Program-made: the position numbers and the translations under genes
Assembly (NCBI RefSeq): GCF_032062135.1
Contig: NC_092859.1
Span: 153,977,991 to 154,041,990 of the forward strand
Origin: Pyxicephalus adspersus
Taxonomy: Eukaryota > Chordata > Amphibia > Anura > Pyxicephalidae
DNA: 64,000 nucleotides
Direction: 5' to 3'
The notes under the pieces: model-generated
The model's input: only the letters and a program-made list of their open reading frames with translations
Told to the model about the DNA's origin: nothing
The model's database searches: none
Shown: piece by piece, positions 1 to 9,425 of the stretch
Numbering within the stretch: the first letter of the stretch is position 1
Layout: the number at the start of each line of letters is the position of its first letter

Positions 1-233
1 AAAAGGCTCCTGTGCATGCCTGAGATGCTCCGGCATGAGCATAAGGGGCACCCCAGAGCATCCCAGGAGGCTTTGCCCTCCCATTCATATTGCCTGAGTG
101 ATTGAGAATTAGAAGAGCGATGCTGCACCTTTTTAAAAAAACTTAAACAAACAGAATTTTTACCATACATAAAAGGGCTGTCTACCCTTTTATGTAAAGT
201 GAAATGAAACAGAGTTTAGGTACGCTTTAGCTT
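1..233 (-). repeat. Dispersed repeat family F, 5' part outside window
   Basis: Read on the minus strand this begins with a taaagc-type end followed by a 'cctaaactc' block, an 'aaaagggtagaca' block and a region with 'atgaatgggag' and 'catgc' motifs. The same order is seen on the plus strand at 62843-63330, and the first 75 bases recur at 5081-5156. It is therefore a dispersed, probably DNA-transposon-derived repeat lying in SNRPG intron 1. The left end is cut by the window edge. Confidence 0.6.
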
Positions 234-750
234 TAATGATAATCTTCACACACATATCAGATAATCATCACCTAAAATCATACTGATATGTGTAAAGCAA
301 TCCCAGATGCTGTTCATCTATCTGATTGGTTAAAAACTACTTGAGGAGAGCACAGCCGGGTGATGGAGACTCATCTACTGTTCTTCAGCTGATCAATTAC
401 CCGCTCATCATTCTGGGGTATTTAGAGTCCAACTCCACTCAAAAAATTTACATAGACCAGGTATGGGTTAGAGAGTTTTTTTACTATTAGAAATTTGATT
501 TTCACAGTCCGGCATCATAGCACTAGGACTACCCTACCTGACAACCCCCCCCCCCCCCTTTCTTTTAGGAATTTTTAAATTTAGTTTCTCCTAAATATCA
601 GCAGGACAGGAAGTGAGGGAAATCTCTCCGACAGACAGGACAAGTCTTGTCTAGAAACAAGCTTTTGGCTGGACACCGATTTTTAATGGTTCCCCAACAT
701 AAACAATGCAATAACTGCAAACATGTGCTAAGGATGTATTGATGGTTAAT
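234..750. other. SNRPG intron 1, no coding feature
   Basis: Non-coding stretch inside the presumed first intron of SNRPG (minus strand). It holds a run of 15 C at 545-559 and short AT-rich sequence. I searched it for the second SNRPG exon by eye and did not find it, so the remaining exons should lie left of position 1. Confidence 0.5.
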
Positions 751-880
751 ATTATTGTTATTAATAAACAGGATTTATATAGCACCAACCTATCACATTG
801 CACTGTACATTAAATAGGGGTTGCACAGATACAGACAATGACACATGAGGAGGAGATGACCCTGGCCTGAAGAGCTTACA
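751..880 (-). mobile_element. L2-type LINE 3' tail (minus orientation)
   Basis: On the minus strand it reads gattgtaagctc, a 'cagggtcatctcctcc' block, a 'tgtctgtatctg' block, then 'gtacagtgcaatgtg' and 'tatataaatcctg' followed by TTA repeats. This is the same tail as the L2 copy at 25795-26430 that still has reverse-transcriptase ORF remnants. Confidence 0.7.
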
Positions 881-1141
881 ATCCAAGGGGTGGGGGAGGG
901 GATAACTTCAGCTTTAACCCTTTGCTACTCTATGGAATGTAAAATAATAATAAATGATTTGTTTATACTTTATTGGCCGGTTTAGAGCTTGGAGATTCAC
1001 TGACCAAACATCTCCGCCCACCCACAAAGAGGAGATAGGAAGGCCGCGGCCTAGTAGAAGCTCTCAGTTACTATTAAAATCTTCTCCCAGACCCAAGCTG
1101 ACCTAGGCCTCCCTCCTCCATCACCCCTGGGCTCGACTTAC

Positions 1142-1173
1142 TTCTTCAACTCGGGCGGGTGTGCTTTGCTCAT
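1142..1173 (-). CDS. SNRPG: SNRPG exon 1 (Sm protein G), partial gene
   Basis: The minus strand reads ATG from 1173 down and encodes MSKAHPPELK plus two bases of the next Lys codon, then a consensus donor GTAAGT beginning at 1141. Those residues match the start of vertebrate SNRPG, small nuclear ribonucleoprotein polypeptide G. The protein is one of the seven Sm proteins that form the ring on U1, U2, U4 and U5 snRNAs in the spliceosome. Only 32 coding bases are present; the exon ends in phase 2. The Sm1 and Sm2 folds are encoded by later exons that are not in this window, and positions 1-1141 would be intron 1. The start is fixed by the exact N-terminal peptide and the good donor. The gene shares a promoter region with FAM136A, which runs the other way 396 bases off. 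SNRPG also lies next to FAM136A in mammals, from memory, which supports the call. Processed SNRPG copies are common, but the intron after exon 1 argues for the parent gene. Confidence 0.85.
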
Positions 1174-1569
1174 GGTGAAACTTTTTCTTCAAACCGCTCT
1201 GCTTCCACAACGTTCGCACCACACGATCAGCGCGCCGAAGTGAAAGGAACACACCGATGACGTTTTACAAAAAGGCGGGACTCTTACACGAGCGGGGCCA
1301 TTTTTGTTATGGGTGAACAGGTAAATAAACCAACAAGACAAAATGTATTTTCCTCTATGACTATATACCTGGTATATATCTGGTACATTGAAGTTTTCTT
1401 TTCCGATTTCTGTACGTCGTTCAAGATTTAAATTATCTTTCCAGAGTTTACTAGTTGCCCTTAAGAAAGATGGCGCCTGTGATAGACTTCCAGCCAGTTA
1501 AGGAAGTGACGTATTAAGGGCGGAAGTAGAATCTCATGCCCTTGGAGTGCATGCTGTTGGTGCAGAAAG
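1174..1569. promoter_or_regulatory. Divergent SNRPG / FAM136A promoter and 5' UTRs
   Basis: 396 bases separate the two ATGs. Visible sites: a CRE-like TGACG at 1258-1262, an E2F-like GGCGGGA at 1274-1280, a YY1-like AAGATGGCGCC at 1467-1477, an ETS/CRE composite aggaagtgacgta at 1501-1513 and an ETS site cggaagta at 1521-1528. There is no TATA box at a useful distance from either gene. This mix is typical of housekeeping promoters. Transcription start sites are not visible, so the UTR boundaries are unknown. Confidence 0.65.
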
Positions 1570-1656
1570 ATGGCTGAGGAAGCTCAGAACCGGCTTCAGA
1601 ATGCGGTGGACGGGATGGTGAAGAACCTGGAGATGGAGAATATCAGGAAAATGCAG
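1570..1656 (+). CDS. FAM136A: FAM136A exon 1 (mitochondrial CX3C protein)
   Basis: First of three coding exons of FAM136A; joined with 5753-5893 and 7462-7659 it gives 141 residues, against 138 in human. This exon encodes residues 1-29 (start MAEEAQNRLQ, end IRKMQ) and ends exactly before donor GTGAGG in phase 0. The start is the first in-frame ATG, in context 'gaaagATGG'. The whole protein is small, soluble, Lys/Glu-rich and predicted helical, with four CX3C motifs: Cys35-Cys39 (Cys40 adjacent), Cys53-Cys57, Cys82-Cys86 and Cys110-Cys114. Such spaced Cys pairs are the mark of intermembrane-space proteins imported and oxidised by the MIA40 pathway, which fits the known mitochondrial location of FAM136A. 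Its molecular role is poorly known; human variants were linked to familial Meniere disease. No transit peptide is visible, as expected for this class. It is divergent to SNRPG and probably co-regulated with it. Confidence 0.93.
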
Positions 1657-3077
1657 GTGAGGATAGGTGTGCACAGGTCTGAGTCATTGTCACTGCTTAT
1701 AACTTTATTTATAATGTACAGAAACCCAGTGCTGGAGCCCTGATCCTGCATGGCCTGTTATGATATCAGGGATCTGTGTTAGAGGGGCTATGGGGGGGGC
1801 ACACACAGGACAAGGGGGCAGTGTGCCTTAAAGTCTTCTTCACTGGCACCCCATGCAAAACTTTTCCATTGTATGTCCTAAATCTTAGATTTGTATAGTG
1901 CAGGAAAGAGTTAAAACCCCTCTCAGGTTATTTTTGTGCCCTTTGTATCTTTTTTAGAGATTTCCCTTGACTTCCTGTCCCACAGATATAACAGGAAATG
2001 AGAGAAGAGAAGTTGAACAATATCCCAGAGAGCTGTCCCCAGAACCGGCATCCCATTGGTTGATTTTCCTGACTTTGTTCCTCTGATAATATTGTTGGGG
2101 TTAGTGGCAATGGAACAACAATGGGGGGTACATACCACTAGCTGGGGGTATTTATATAGAAGAAAATATTATCGTTCCCTACTTTATTCAAAACAAAAAT
2201 AAAATACATATACAAAGTAGAACTCCATGTTTAATTTGTTTTATGCATATTTAAAAAATCAAATTCCAAAGGATCTAATTGGTGCTCATTTACCCCCCCC
2301 CAATACTGGAAGGGTTTATACCCGCCGGACAGTACTGCAGTGGCTTTCATTCATGTTTGTCCTTTATATGACCTCCCCCTGCCCCTCATACATTGGCCAA
2401 TCATAGATTATTGTGTATTCTGTGATTGGCCAAGGCAGTGCATGGGCGGAGTTATTGAGCTGGCATATAAGCAACACCGGGGCAGGCATGAATGAGAACT
2501 GCGGCTCAGATTTGGAGCTGCCAGGCCAGGGGTGAGCTGAGCTCTGGTCAGAACCTCCAAAAAGAAAACTTTGTGAAACCATTAAAAGAAAATACTGGAG
2601 TCCTGCTTTACTTTTGTAGTGCAGGGGGAACTCTGGGGATGGGGGGCCCTTATTTTTGCCCCCCACTTTTCCCCAGTTCTTACGTAACCCATCTTCCCTC
2701 CTCCATATCAGATATAAATGGCAGAGAGAACACCATATATTTACATTGGCTGCAGCAAGGTCACACTACAGCCCCAGTACAGATCCATAGGATGGTGATG
2801 GCTGGCCCATAGAAGTCTAGAGAGCTGTACAGTTCAGGAGGAAACTATATGACCCCAACCCTTTGTATCTGGCTGGTATCAGTGGAGGGGGATATATAGA
2901 AATGGCAACAAATATTTTCTCTACAGGTACTGCTCAAACTCTATTGAAAGCCCCCTTTTATGCTTCTTTGTAAGATTTACCTTCACTACCTGTTTATCAG
3001 ATACAACAGGAAATGAGAAAAAATCTCTCCAGGTGAAAGGAAATTTATTCTTGGTTGTCATGCCACAATAGGGGCGG
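1657..3077 (+). other. FAM136A intron 1, 5' third
   Basis: Intronic sequence after the GTGAGG donor. I see no exon. It contains an inverted CCAAT-box pair (2393-2433) with a GC-box-like 'gggcgg' and a TATA-like 'catataag' shortly downstream, and short homopolymers. A promoter-like character of 2390-2480 is possible but there is no coding sequence attached to it. Confidence 0.5.
2393..2433. repeat. Inverted CCAAT-box pair
   Basis: Perfect 11-base arms TTGGCCAATCA and TGATTGGCCAA flank a 19-base spacer. Each arm carries a CCAAT core (NF-Y type), one per strand. Followed by 'gggcgg' and 'catataag' within 45 bases. It could be a remnant LTR or DNA-element promoter, or chance in an intron. Confidence 0.4.
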
Positions 3078-3382
3078 GCAGCGCGCGTGGCTCAGAGGTT
3101 AGCACTCTGGCCTTTGCAGCGTTAGGTCCCAGGTTTCAATCTCGGCCAGGAAACTCACTATCTGCGTGGAGTTTGCAGGTTCTCCCCGTGTTTACGAGGT
3201 CTTCCGGTTTCCTCTCATATTTGAAAAACATGTCTACCGACCGTAGACTGTGTTAATGACATATGAGTATGGTCGAGACATTAGATTGTGAACTCCTTTG
3301 ACAGACAGCTAGTGACATGACTATGGACTTTGTACAGCACTGCGTTTTAGGTTGGTGCTATATAAATACTAGATAACAATAA
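3078..3382 (+). mobile_element. tRNA-headed SINE, near full length
   Basis: Starts with a box-A-like 'gtggctcagaggttagcac' and a degraded box B 'ggtttcaatctcg', as in a tRNA promoter. A central domain follows with 'gtggagtttgcaggttctcc' and 'ccggtttcctc' blocks, resembling the core of V-SINEs such as zebrafish DANA (from memory). The 3' part has 'agattgtgaactc', 'tttgtacagcactg' and 'ggtgctatataaatact', which parallels the L2 tail in this window. It lies in FAM136A intron 1. Confidence 0.8.
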
Positions 3383-3586
3383 ATTGAGGGATTTCTTCTC
3401 TATTCCTGTTTCTTTGACAACTTAACTTTTGTAATTCTGGTGGATATGAAGTAATGGGCTTATTAACTCATTGATCCCTTTCTGCCCTGGGGACGCCATC
3501 ATTGCCCTGGCCAGTGCCACCATCCTGTTGGGGCGTTGGGGAGATGTAAAATATCTGGGTGCGCAGCGATATTTTGTCACCCTCTG

Positions 3587-3740
3587 CAGTGTTCTCCCCG
3601 GCTCCTTTCAGCTGGGTGCACCGCCCGGCACTTTTCACTAACCACCTGGCTGCTTTTGAGTAGTTATTGAGAATTTGGGTCATTATACAGGGGCTGCCAC
3701 CAACCCACAGCTTCTCCCCACTCAGCTTAAAAAATTTCTG
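3587..3740 (-). repeat. Dispersed repeat family D, copy 1
   Basis: About 150 bp, bounded by 'cagtgttctcccc' and 'aaaatttctg'. Internal blocks 'gctgggtgcaccgcccggca' and 'caggggctgccac' recur at 6849-7000, 10152-10287, 11978-12134 and 41434-41583. The CAGTGTTCTC end suggests a hAT-related element, but the other end is not a clear inverted repeat. Confidence 0.6.
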
Positions 3741-3860
3741 TGGACTGTTCCTATGACTCGCACTTCACATATAAATATATATATATGCAGCAATGATTTC
3801 CTGAAATCCTGTAGAAGGTTGGCCATTTAGTTTTCCAGGTGAGAAACCTAATTAAATTGT

Positions 3861-3910
3861 ACAGCGCTCAGTAATATGTTGGCACTATATAAATACTGTT
3901 TAATATTAAT
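3861..3910 (+). mobile_element. Short L2/SINE 3' tail fragment
   Basis: 'gtacagcgctcagtaatatg' followed by 'ggcactatataaatactg' and a TTAATATTA run: the terminal ~50 bases of the shared L2/SINE tail, with nothing of the body left. Confidence 0.55.
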
Positions 3911-4126
3911 GAATACGATATTGTGAACTTTTCTGCAGTTCTATAAATCGGCCTGATGTCCTCCAATCCTCCAATTATTTACACAGTCAATGTACACTTA
4001 CCTGAACTCTGACCAGTCTGTGTGGTGAATGGGACGCCCAGTCCCTGTTTGGTTAACCTTAAAATGACACCGAATGTGCGTCCAGTGCTGGCCATACTGA
4101 CTGCTATATTTCATCTTGCTGTAAAT

Positions 4127-4655
4127 TCATATGGCGATATTTGCATAGAACGCCAATCAGAAATTGATCGGTTTATGTGTCAATCATCACAGCTGATTGC
4201 AAATGATTGATTTTTTTATTATTATTTTTATCAAACAGTATTTATAGAACCAACATATTATGCAGCGCTGTACATAAATAGGGCTTGCGAATGACAGATA
4301 CAGACAGTGACACAGGAGGAGAGGACCCTGCCCTGAAGAGCTTACAATCTAGAAGTTTATATCACAATATTGGGAGTTCATTTGGCTCCAGCAGCCGCAG
4401 GGTAAGCCGGGATGTTGTCCCCCTCCTCCTAGATTGTAAGCTCTTCTGGGCAGGGTCCTCTCCTCCTGTGTCACTGTCTGTATCTGTCTGTCATTTGCAA
4501 CTTCTATGTTATGTACAACGTTGCATAATATGTAGGCGCTATAAATACTGTTTGATAATAATAATATAAAAATCAATCATTTGCAATCAGCTGTGATGAT
4601 TGACACCTAAGCCGATCAATTTCTGATTGACGTTCTTTGCAAATATCGCCATAAA
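4127..4655. repeat. Long inverted repeat (~230 bp arms, ~75 bp loop)
   Basis: The sequence at 4127-4352 returns as its reverse complement at 4428-4655 with few differences. The inner half of each arm is an L2-type tail (minus at 4214-4352, plus at 4428-4572). The outer half is unique and includes 'ggcgatatttgcat', 'aatcagaaattgatcgg' and 'cacagctgattgcaaatgat'. The loop 4353-4427 is not repeated. Short reading frames in the two arms give the same peptide, confirming the match. It may be a fold-back transposon that picked up an L2 tail, or an inverted duplication made after L2 insertion. Confidence 0.85.
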
Positions 4656-5080
4656 TCCTGTTTAATATTATTATCCCGTCATCCCATGCTGAGGTGCGCA
4701 TGTGCAGCACAGTAGGTAAGAATGATTGTCGAAGGGACATCACCTGACCCATCCTGCCCAATCCTAAATTTTGTTTCGCTATAATACCACACATTGTTCC
4801 ATATGGCGCCATTCATTATTAATGGCACCCCAATGCATGTTTGCATCATAATGCGCTGCACTTTAGGACAATGCAATAAAATAGGTTGTAGGGCACTTCC
4901 AAAATTAGTGCAGGTCCAATTCTCAGACTGTTGGGGACACTCTTCAGGTTGCCTAACTGTTCACAGTATCGCATGCAGACACGCACATAGTAAACCATTG
5001 CATATGTGTGAATGGGCCCTAAATCCTTTCCACCACTAGATGTCGCCATTTATTGGTGAATTAAATTGGTGGCCAGGAAC
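4656..5080 (+). other. FAM136A intron 1, no feature
   Basis: Intronic sequence between the palindrome and the family F fragment. I see no exon, repeat or hairpin that I can name. Confidence 0.4.
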
Positions 5081-5156
5081 ACTTAAAGCGGACCTAAACT
5101 CAGTATTTTTACTTTACATAGAAGGGTAGACACTCCTAAATGATGTAAAATGTTTT
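5081..5156 (+). repeat. Family F fragment (left end only)
   Basis: 'acttaaagcggacctaaact' and 'gaagggtagacac' match the left end of the larger family F copy at 62843-63330. Only about 75 bases are present. Confidence 0.6.
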
Positions 5157-5164
5157 TTTTTTTT

Positions 5165-5228
5165 TTAACCTCCTGGGCGTTTCACTGATGTCTGGATTTC
5201 TATACCAAAAGCAGTTCCCTGTTTTTCA

Positions 5229-5264
<36 letters not shown>

Positions 5265-5545
5265 TACATATATATTTTAGACCTGTAGCTTACCGAAATA
5301 TGTCCAAACAAAGGTCTAGTAGATATCCTTAATTTATTAAAGTTTGAAACATACAATCATGTGAAAAAATTAATTAAATTTATTTATAAAATTAAATAAA
5401 AAACAAAAAAATCAGCTTAAACAAGAATTCATAAATAAATAAAAAATACTGAAAATGCAATAATTCTGTATACTGTATATTACTATATTTTTACATTGTA
5501 GACCTAAAATGCTTAGGCATAACTAGTCCATGCAAGCAAACCGCA
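5165..5545 (+). repeat. AT-rich dispersed repeat with poly-A/TA tract
   Basis: Begins 'aacctcctgggcgtttcact', includes 'tgtagcttaccgaaatatgt' and 'gtagacctaaaatgcttagg', and has an internal A run passing into TA repeats (about 5230-5275). I have the impression this is a common frog repeat, but there is no second copy in this window to prove it. Confidence 0.4.
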
Positions 5546-5752
5546 ATGCTCCAGTTGCATGCACAGCAGAATGGACCCACTTTCTCTAGTTTGCTGGGCT
5601 CTCTGGGATTTGTAGTGTCACCATCAAGGCTGCAGATAAAATGGAAGCTCAGGAAAGCGCTACACCAGTGAGACATCATAAGGGACTTATGCTATATATA
5701 TGATTTATTTCTCCATGGCACTGTTTGTATAACTGCCTTCTGTTTCTTGCAG

Positions 5753-5893
5753 GGGAAGATGTTTCGGTGTAGCGCTCAGTGCTGCGACAATGAATCCACT
5801 TCTATGCAGAATGTGCACAACTGTATAGAGCGCTGCCACATGCCACTTGCCCAGGCGCAGAGTCTGGTCACCAATGAACTGGATAGGTTTCAG
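5753..5893 (+). CDS. FAM136A: FAM136A exon 2 (residues 30-76)
   Basis: Acceptor 'ctgtttcttgcag' ends at 5752 and donor GTGAGT starts at 5894, so the exon is 141 bases (47 codons) in phase 0 at both ends. It encodes residues 30-76, starting [11 protein letters not shown] and ending NELDRFQ. It carries the first two CX3C motifs, CSAQC (35-39) and CIERC (53-57), and the conserved block [11 protein letters not shown]. These match vertebrate FAM136A closely. The Cys pairs are expected to form two disulfides that bridge antiparallel helices, as in other intermembrane-space twin-Cys proteins. Confidence 0.93.
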
Positions 5894-6132
5894 GTGAGTG
5901 CTGAAAGTTACAAATTAGTTTTATTTAACTTTTTCTATTATTATCAAGAATTGTAGTGCTCTGATGATTCCACCAGATGGCAGCAAATCTCCACTGTTCA
6001 ATCAGAGCTGCACACTTTGCAATGGTTTTAGCACCAACACTGCAATTATAGGAAATGATCTGTAGCCCAGAGGAACCAGTGGTCACTTTCTAGTGTAGCC
6101 TAGGATATTTTGATTTAGAGTCATTTACATTC

Positions 6133-6449
6133 AGGAACAGGTGGCTCAGAGGGTAGAACTCTGGCCTTTGCAGCTCTAGGTCCTAGGTTCGAATCCTGGC
6201 CAGGGCTCTATCTTCATGGAGTTTGCAGGTTTCCTCTAGGTACTCTGATTTCCTCCCACATCTTAAAAACATGTAGTTAGGGTAATTGGCTTCCGTCCCA
6301 AAATTGTCTGTAGACTGTATGAAATACATATGACTATGATAGGGACATTGGATTGTGAGCCCCTTTGAGAGACAGCTAGTGACATGACTATGGACCTTGT
6401 ACAGCGCTGCATAATATGTCAGTGCTATATAAATACTGTGTAATAATAA
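6133..6449 (+). mobile_element. tRNA-headed SINE in FAM136A intron 2
   Basis: Box A 'ggtggctcagagggtag' and an intact box B 'ggttcgaatcc', central domain with 'catggagtttgcaggttt' and 'tttcctcccacatc', then 'ggattgtgagcccc', 'ttgtacagcgctgc' and a TAATAATAA tail. Nearly full length, with a small deletion in the central domain. Confidence 0.8.
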
Positions 6450-6848
6450 GGACTTTTTCATATTTTGATATTTAAAACCCAGAATTGCAGGTTGGAGAAG
6501 TCAGAAAGTAGTTAGAAGTTCTAATTTAGTACAAATATTCTGGGGCTATTGACTCAGTATTAAATAAAGAAGGTCAGCTTAGAAACCAGGCAGCATTTTC
6601 TGAAGGAATCAATGCTAATCATGCTTCTCATGGCAGATTTCCTTCAATATGCAATATTTTGTTAATTTAAAACTTAAACGTCGAAATTGCATATTGGAAA
6701 TTTGTATCCCTCCCACCAGGAAACAGTTTAATTAATTTATGAGTGCATGACATTATAGTACTGAACTCCAAATGATACCTTTAGGTACTGATGCCCTTGG
6801 TGTCAGTTCCACATGGAGGGACAATGAAACCACAGCAGTGTTCAATCT

Positions 6849-7000
6849 AGAATTGTTTTTAAGCTGGGTGGGAACAAATTGTAGGCAGGTGGTAATCCCT
6901 TTATTGTCACCCAACTCTTCAGTAACCACCCAAAAACAGCCGGGTGGATACTGAATAGTGCGGGTTGGTGCGCTCGGCTAAAAGAAGTCGAGGAGAACAC
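6849..7000 (+). repeat. Dispersed repeat family D, copy 2
   Basis: 'ttaagctgggtgggaacaaa', 'ttgtcacccaactcttcag', 'aaaacagccgggtgg' and a final 'aggagaacacc' match the family D copies at 3587 and 41434. It lies in FAM136A intron 2. Confidence 0.6.
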
Positions 7001-7461
7001 CGCACAAAGTGCTGCAGAGAACTGCAAAATCAAAACCCCTTCATGTATCAGATTCTGATGAGTCCTTGTGCAGAAATGATCAATAATCCAGCTCACAGTT
7101 TGTAGAAGTGAGGAGTATTCCCCGACTTTTTAACACTTTGCCATCAGTACATATTCACTCCAATGTGTTTTCTGAACAGCAAAAAGGATTCAAAGGTTCA
7201 CGGATTCTGCATTTATGTGAGAATAATATTTCAAAAGAAACCGCTCACCATACAAAGAGATGACAGCGCTCGGCTATGTTGCCCCCAGCATTAGATGCTA
7301 ATTAATCTGTGCAGGACGCCGGCACACTGAGGTCAAATCCACAGCCACCCTTTATAAAGCAATTATGTGGATTTGACCTACAATGTTCTGATGTTCAATG
7401 TATTTGTGAGCCCCGGGCATATTGTATATTGTGTTACAATAATGATCTCATTTCCCATTAG

Positions 7462-7659
7462 ACTCGTCTTAGTCGCTGCACCATGGACTGCAATGACAGA
7501 GCAAGGGATTCCTTTGATTCCGGAAATAAAGAAGCAAAAGTGAGGGCACAGCTGGAGACCTGTGTGATGAAGTGTGCAGAGGAACACATGAACCTCATCC
7601 CCAGTATGACCAAGAAGCTGAAAGATTCTTTAATTGAAGCCGACAAGAAGACCTCTTAA
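7462..7659 (+). CDS. FAM136A: FAM136A exon 3, stop at 7657-7659
   Basis: Acceptor 'catttcccattag' ends at 7461. The exon encodes residues 77-141, beginning [10 protein letters not shown], and ends in a TAA stop at 7657-7659. It carries the third and fourth CX3C motifs, CTMDC (82-86) and CVMKC (110-114), and the conserved block [11 protein letters not shown]. The C-terminus [11 protein letters not shown] is a few residues longer than in human. The frame is intact through all three exons, all splice sites are GT/AG, and there is no sign of decay. Together with its introns this rules out a processed copy. Confidence 0.93.
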   Translation, partial: TRLSRCTMDCNDRARDSFDSGNKEAKVRAQLETCVMKCAEEHMNLIPSMTKKLKDSLIEADKKTS

Positions 7660-8035
7660 GATTAAGATGTTCTTTGCCATCCTTTCTACTGGAACAGAGG
7701 AGTGCAGACCTATTAATGGACCTAAAAACCAAGAGGAGACGTTGTGCTACCAAGGGAGAGAACAGCAACAGCGTCCATCTGAGTCCAGCTCAGGGACCAA
7801 GATAACAGCCGGTCATTTATGGGATTTAGAGTTATATAACGCTGGGGGTGCTGACATAGGAAACAATGAATTTAAAGTAGTCACCCCAGAAAAGCTCAAT
7901 TACCAATGATCTACCATGTGACCTGCAGCAAAAAAAGCAAAAGACATTTTTTAATTAAGGGGTCTGGATGAATACATTGTGTCATGTGAAAATGTCATAT
8001 CTGCTGGATAAAATACATTCTTTGCCCTGATGAGA
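7660..8035 (+). other. Probable FAM136A 3' UTR
   Basis: Follows the stop codon. No AATAAA or ATTAAA is present close by. The best candidate is a weak pair GATAAA (8007-8012) and AATACA (8012-8017) followed by a T/G-rich stretch, so the end near 8035 is a guess. A 91-codon ATG frame at 7634-7909 starts inside exon 3 in another frame and is not a gene. Confidence 0.4.
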
Positions 8036-8240
8036 GTCTGCAGTAGTTTTTCAGCAAAGATTTTTTAAATATTTACAGAATAGTTTGCTCCTTATTTTCC
8101 TTTTCTGATCCTATGCTGCCAGCCATGTGATCTATCTTGGGGTATTATGTGACACTTTCTCCTTCCTTATGTGAAGCAGCAATGCATTATCAAGCAACCA
8201 ATTGAAAGATATATATTACATGTGGCAAGGAATCTCAGCC

Positions 8241-8410
8241 ATTATTATTATCGCACAGTATTTATATAGCGCTGACATATTACCTTGCGCTGTACAATGT
8301 TTGCAGTCATGTCACTAGCTGTCCCTTAAAGCAGCTCACAATCTAATGTCCCTACCATAGTCATATGTCTGACAAAGTCCAAGGTCAATTTTGGGGGGAA
8401 GCCAATTAAC
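8241..8410 (-). mobile_element. SINE 3' half (minus orientation)
   Basis: Starts at the TTATTATTA tail, continues through 'tatttatatagcgctgacat', 'gctgtacaatg', 'agctcacaatctaatgtccc' and stops in the central domain at 'agccaattaac'. The tRNA-like head is missing, as in a 5'-truncated retrocopy. Confidence 0.7.
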
Positions 8411-8668
8411 TCCGACCAATCTGACTTGGATTTTACCTAAGACCTCTTCACTTTGCTGCAAAGTAGACGTGAAGGGGAGGTGAGTATGGGCAGCATAGGG
8501 CTAATAAGTAAATCTATTACTTTTGCTGCAACCATAAATTTTGTTTTGGTGTTGGTTAAAGTAAGAAAAAAAGCATATCAATCTTTTTATTTTTATTCAT
8601 TTAAATCCACATTCACCTAGGCAAAATTAATCTTCACCTCCATCATTCTCACCTATTTTCAACATTCT

Positions 8669-8866
8669 GCAGCACTGGATCCCAGGTTCGAATCCAGGCC
8701 AGGACAGTGACAGTATCTGCATGGAGTTTTCGGGTTCTCCCCATGTTTGTGTGGGTTTCCTCCGGGTACTCTGGTTTCCCCCCACATTCCAAAAACATGC
8801 AGTTAGGTAATTGGCTTCCCCCCAAAAATAAATAGACTGTATTAGACTGTATTAATGACATATAAT
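8669..8866 (+). mobile_element. SINE fragment, both ends lost
   Basis: Contains box B 'ggttcgaatcc', 'tgcatggagttttcgggttc', 'tgggtttcctccgggtactc', 'aaaaacatgcagttagg' and ends at 'ttaatgacatata'. Box A and the L2-like tail are gone. Confidence 0.7.
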
Positions 8867-9104
8867 GTTTGGGTTAACTTAGCACATGTACCTGGCTCAT
8901 TCCGTTACTCTCCATGGCTGGTGCTGAAAGACATGTAAAATACTATGCCGCTCATTTCTTTTACTGTGACTTTAGATTCATATGATCTAAAGATTGTGGT
9001 ATATTTTCTCACCAATATTACATTGCATGTAAGTGGCTGATTAATGAGAGTTATAAGATCAGATCATAGCAGTATTTAGTAAACTTATATTTAACAGAAA
9101 ACCA

Positions 9105-9425
9105 CAGTCATAGTCAGGCAAGTCCTGTATTGCAGAATGGACAAGCACTGTCCCTGTATCTGCAATAAAATAACTTTACCTGTCCTATTGCAATTTTTTA
9201 AATAACACTCACCTGTTGCTTCATTGTCGTTAGTTCTTCCATCTTCACCAGATCTTTTTCCTTAAGTTGAATCTGAGGTCACTTTGCTGGGATAACATAT
9301 CTCCTGCACACATGCTTGTCCTGGCAGCCCCGGGAAATCCTGAGATGTTCTATTGCAGAAGGGACACGGCCTGTCACTTTCTGTAATACATACCTGTCTG
9401 ATCCCTCGTTTTCAAAGTGGAGTTA
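9105..9425. repeat. Dispersed repeat family H, copy 1
   Basis: 'tctgcaataaaataac', 'tacctgtcctattgcaattt' and 'cactcacctgt' recur in the same order at 23433-23800. The two copies differ at many sites, so this is an old dispersed repeat. No coding potential is seen. Confidence 0.45.

Noticed and set aside
3078..3150. tRNA gene, from box A and box B words
   Set aside because: No cloverleaf stems or anticodon arm; the same head heads every SINE copy.
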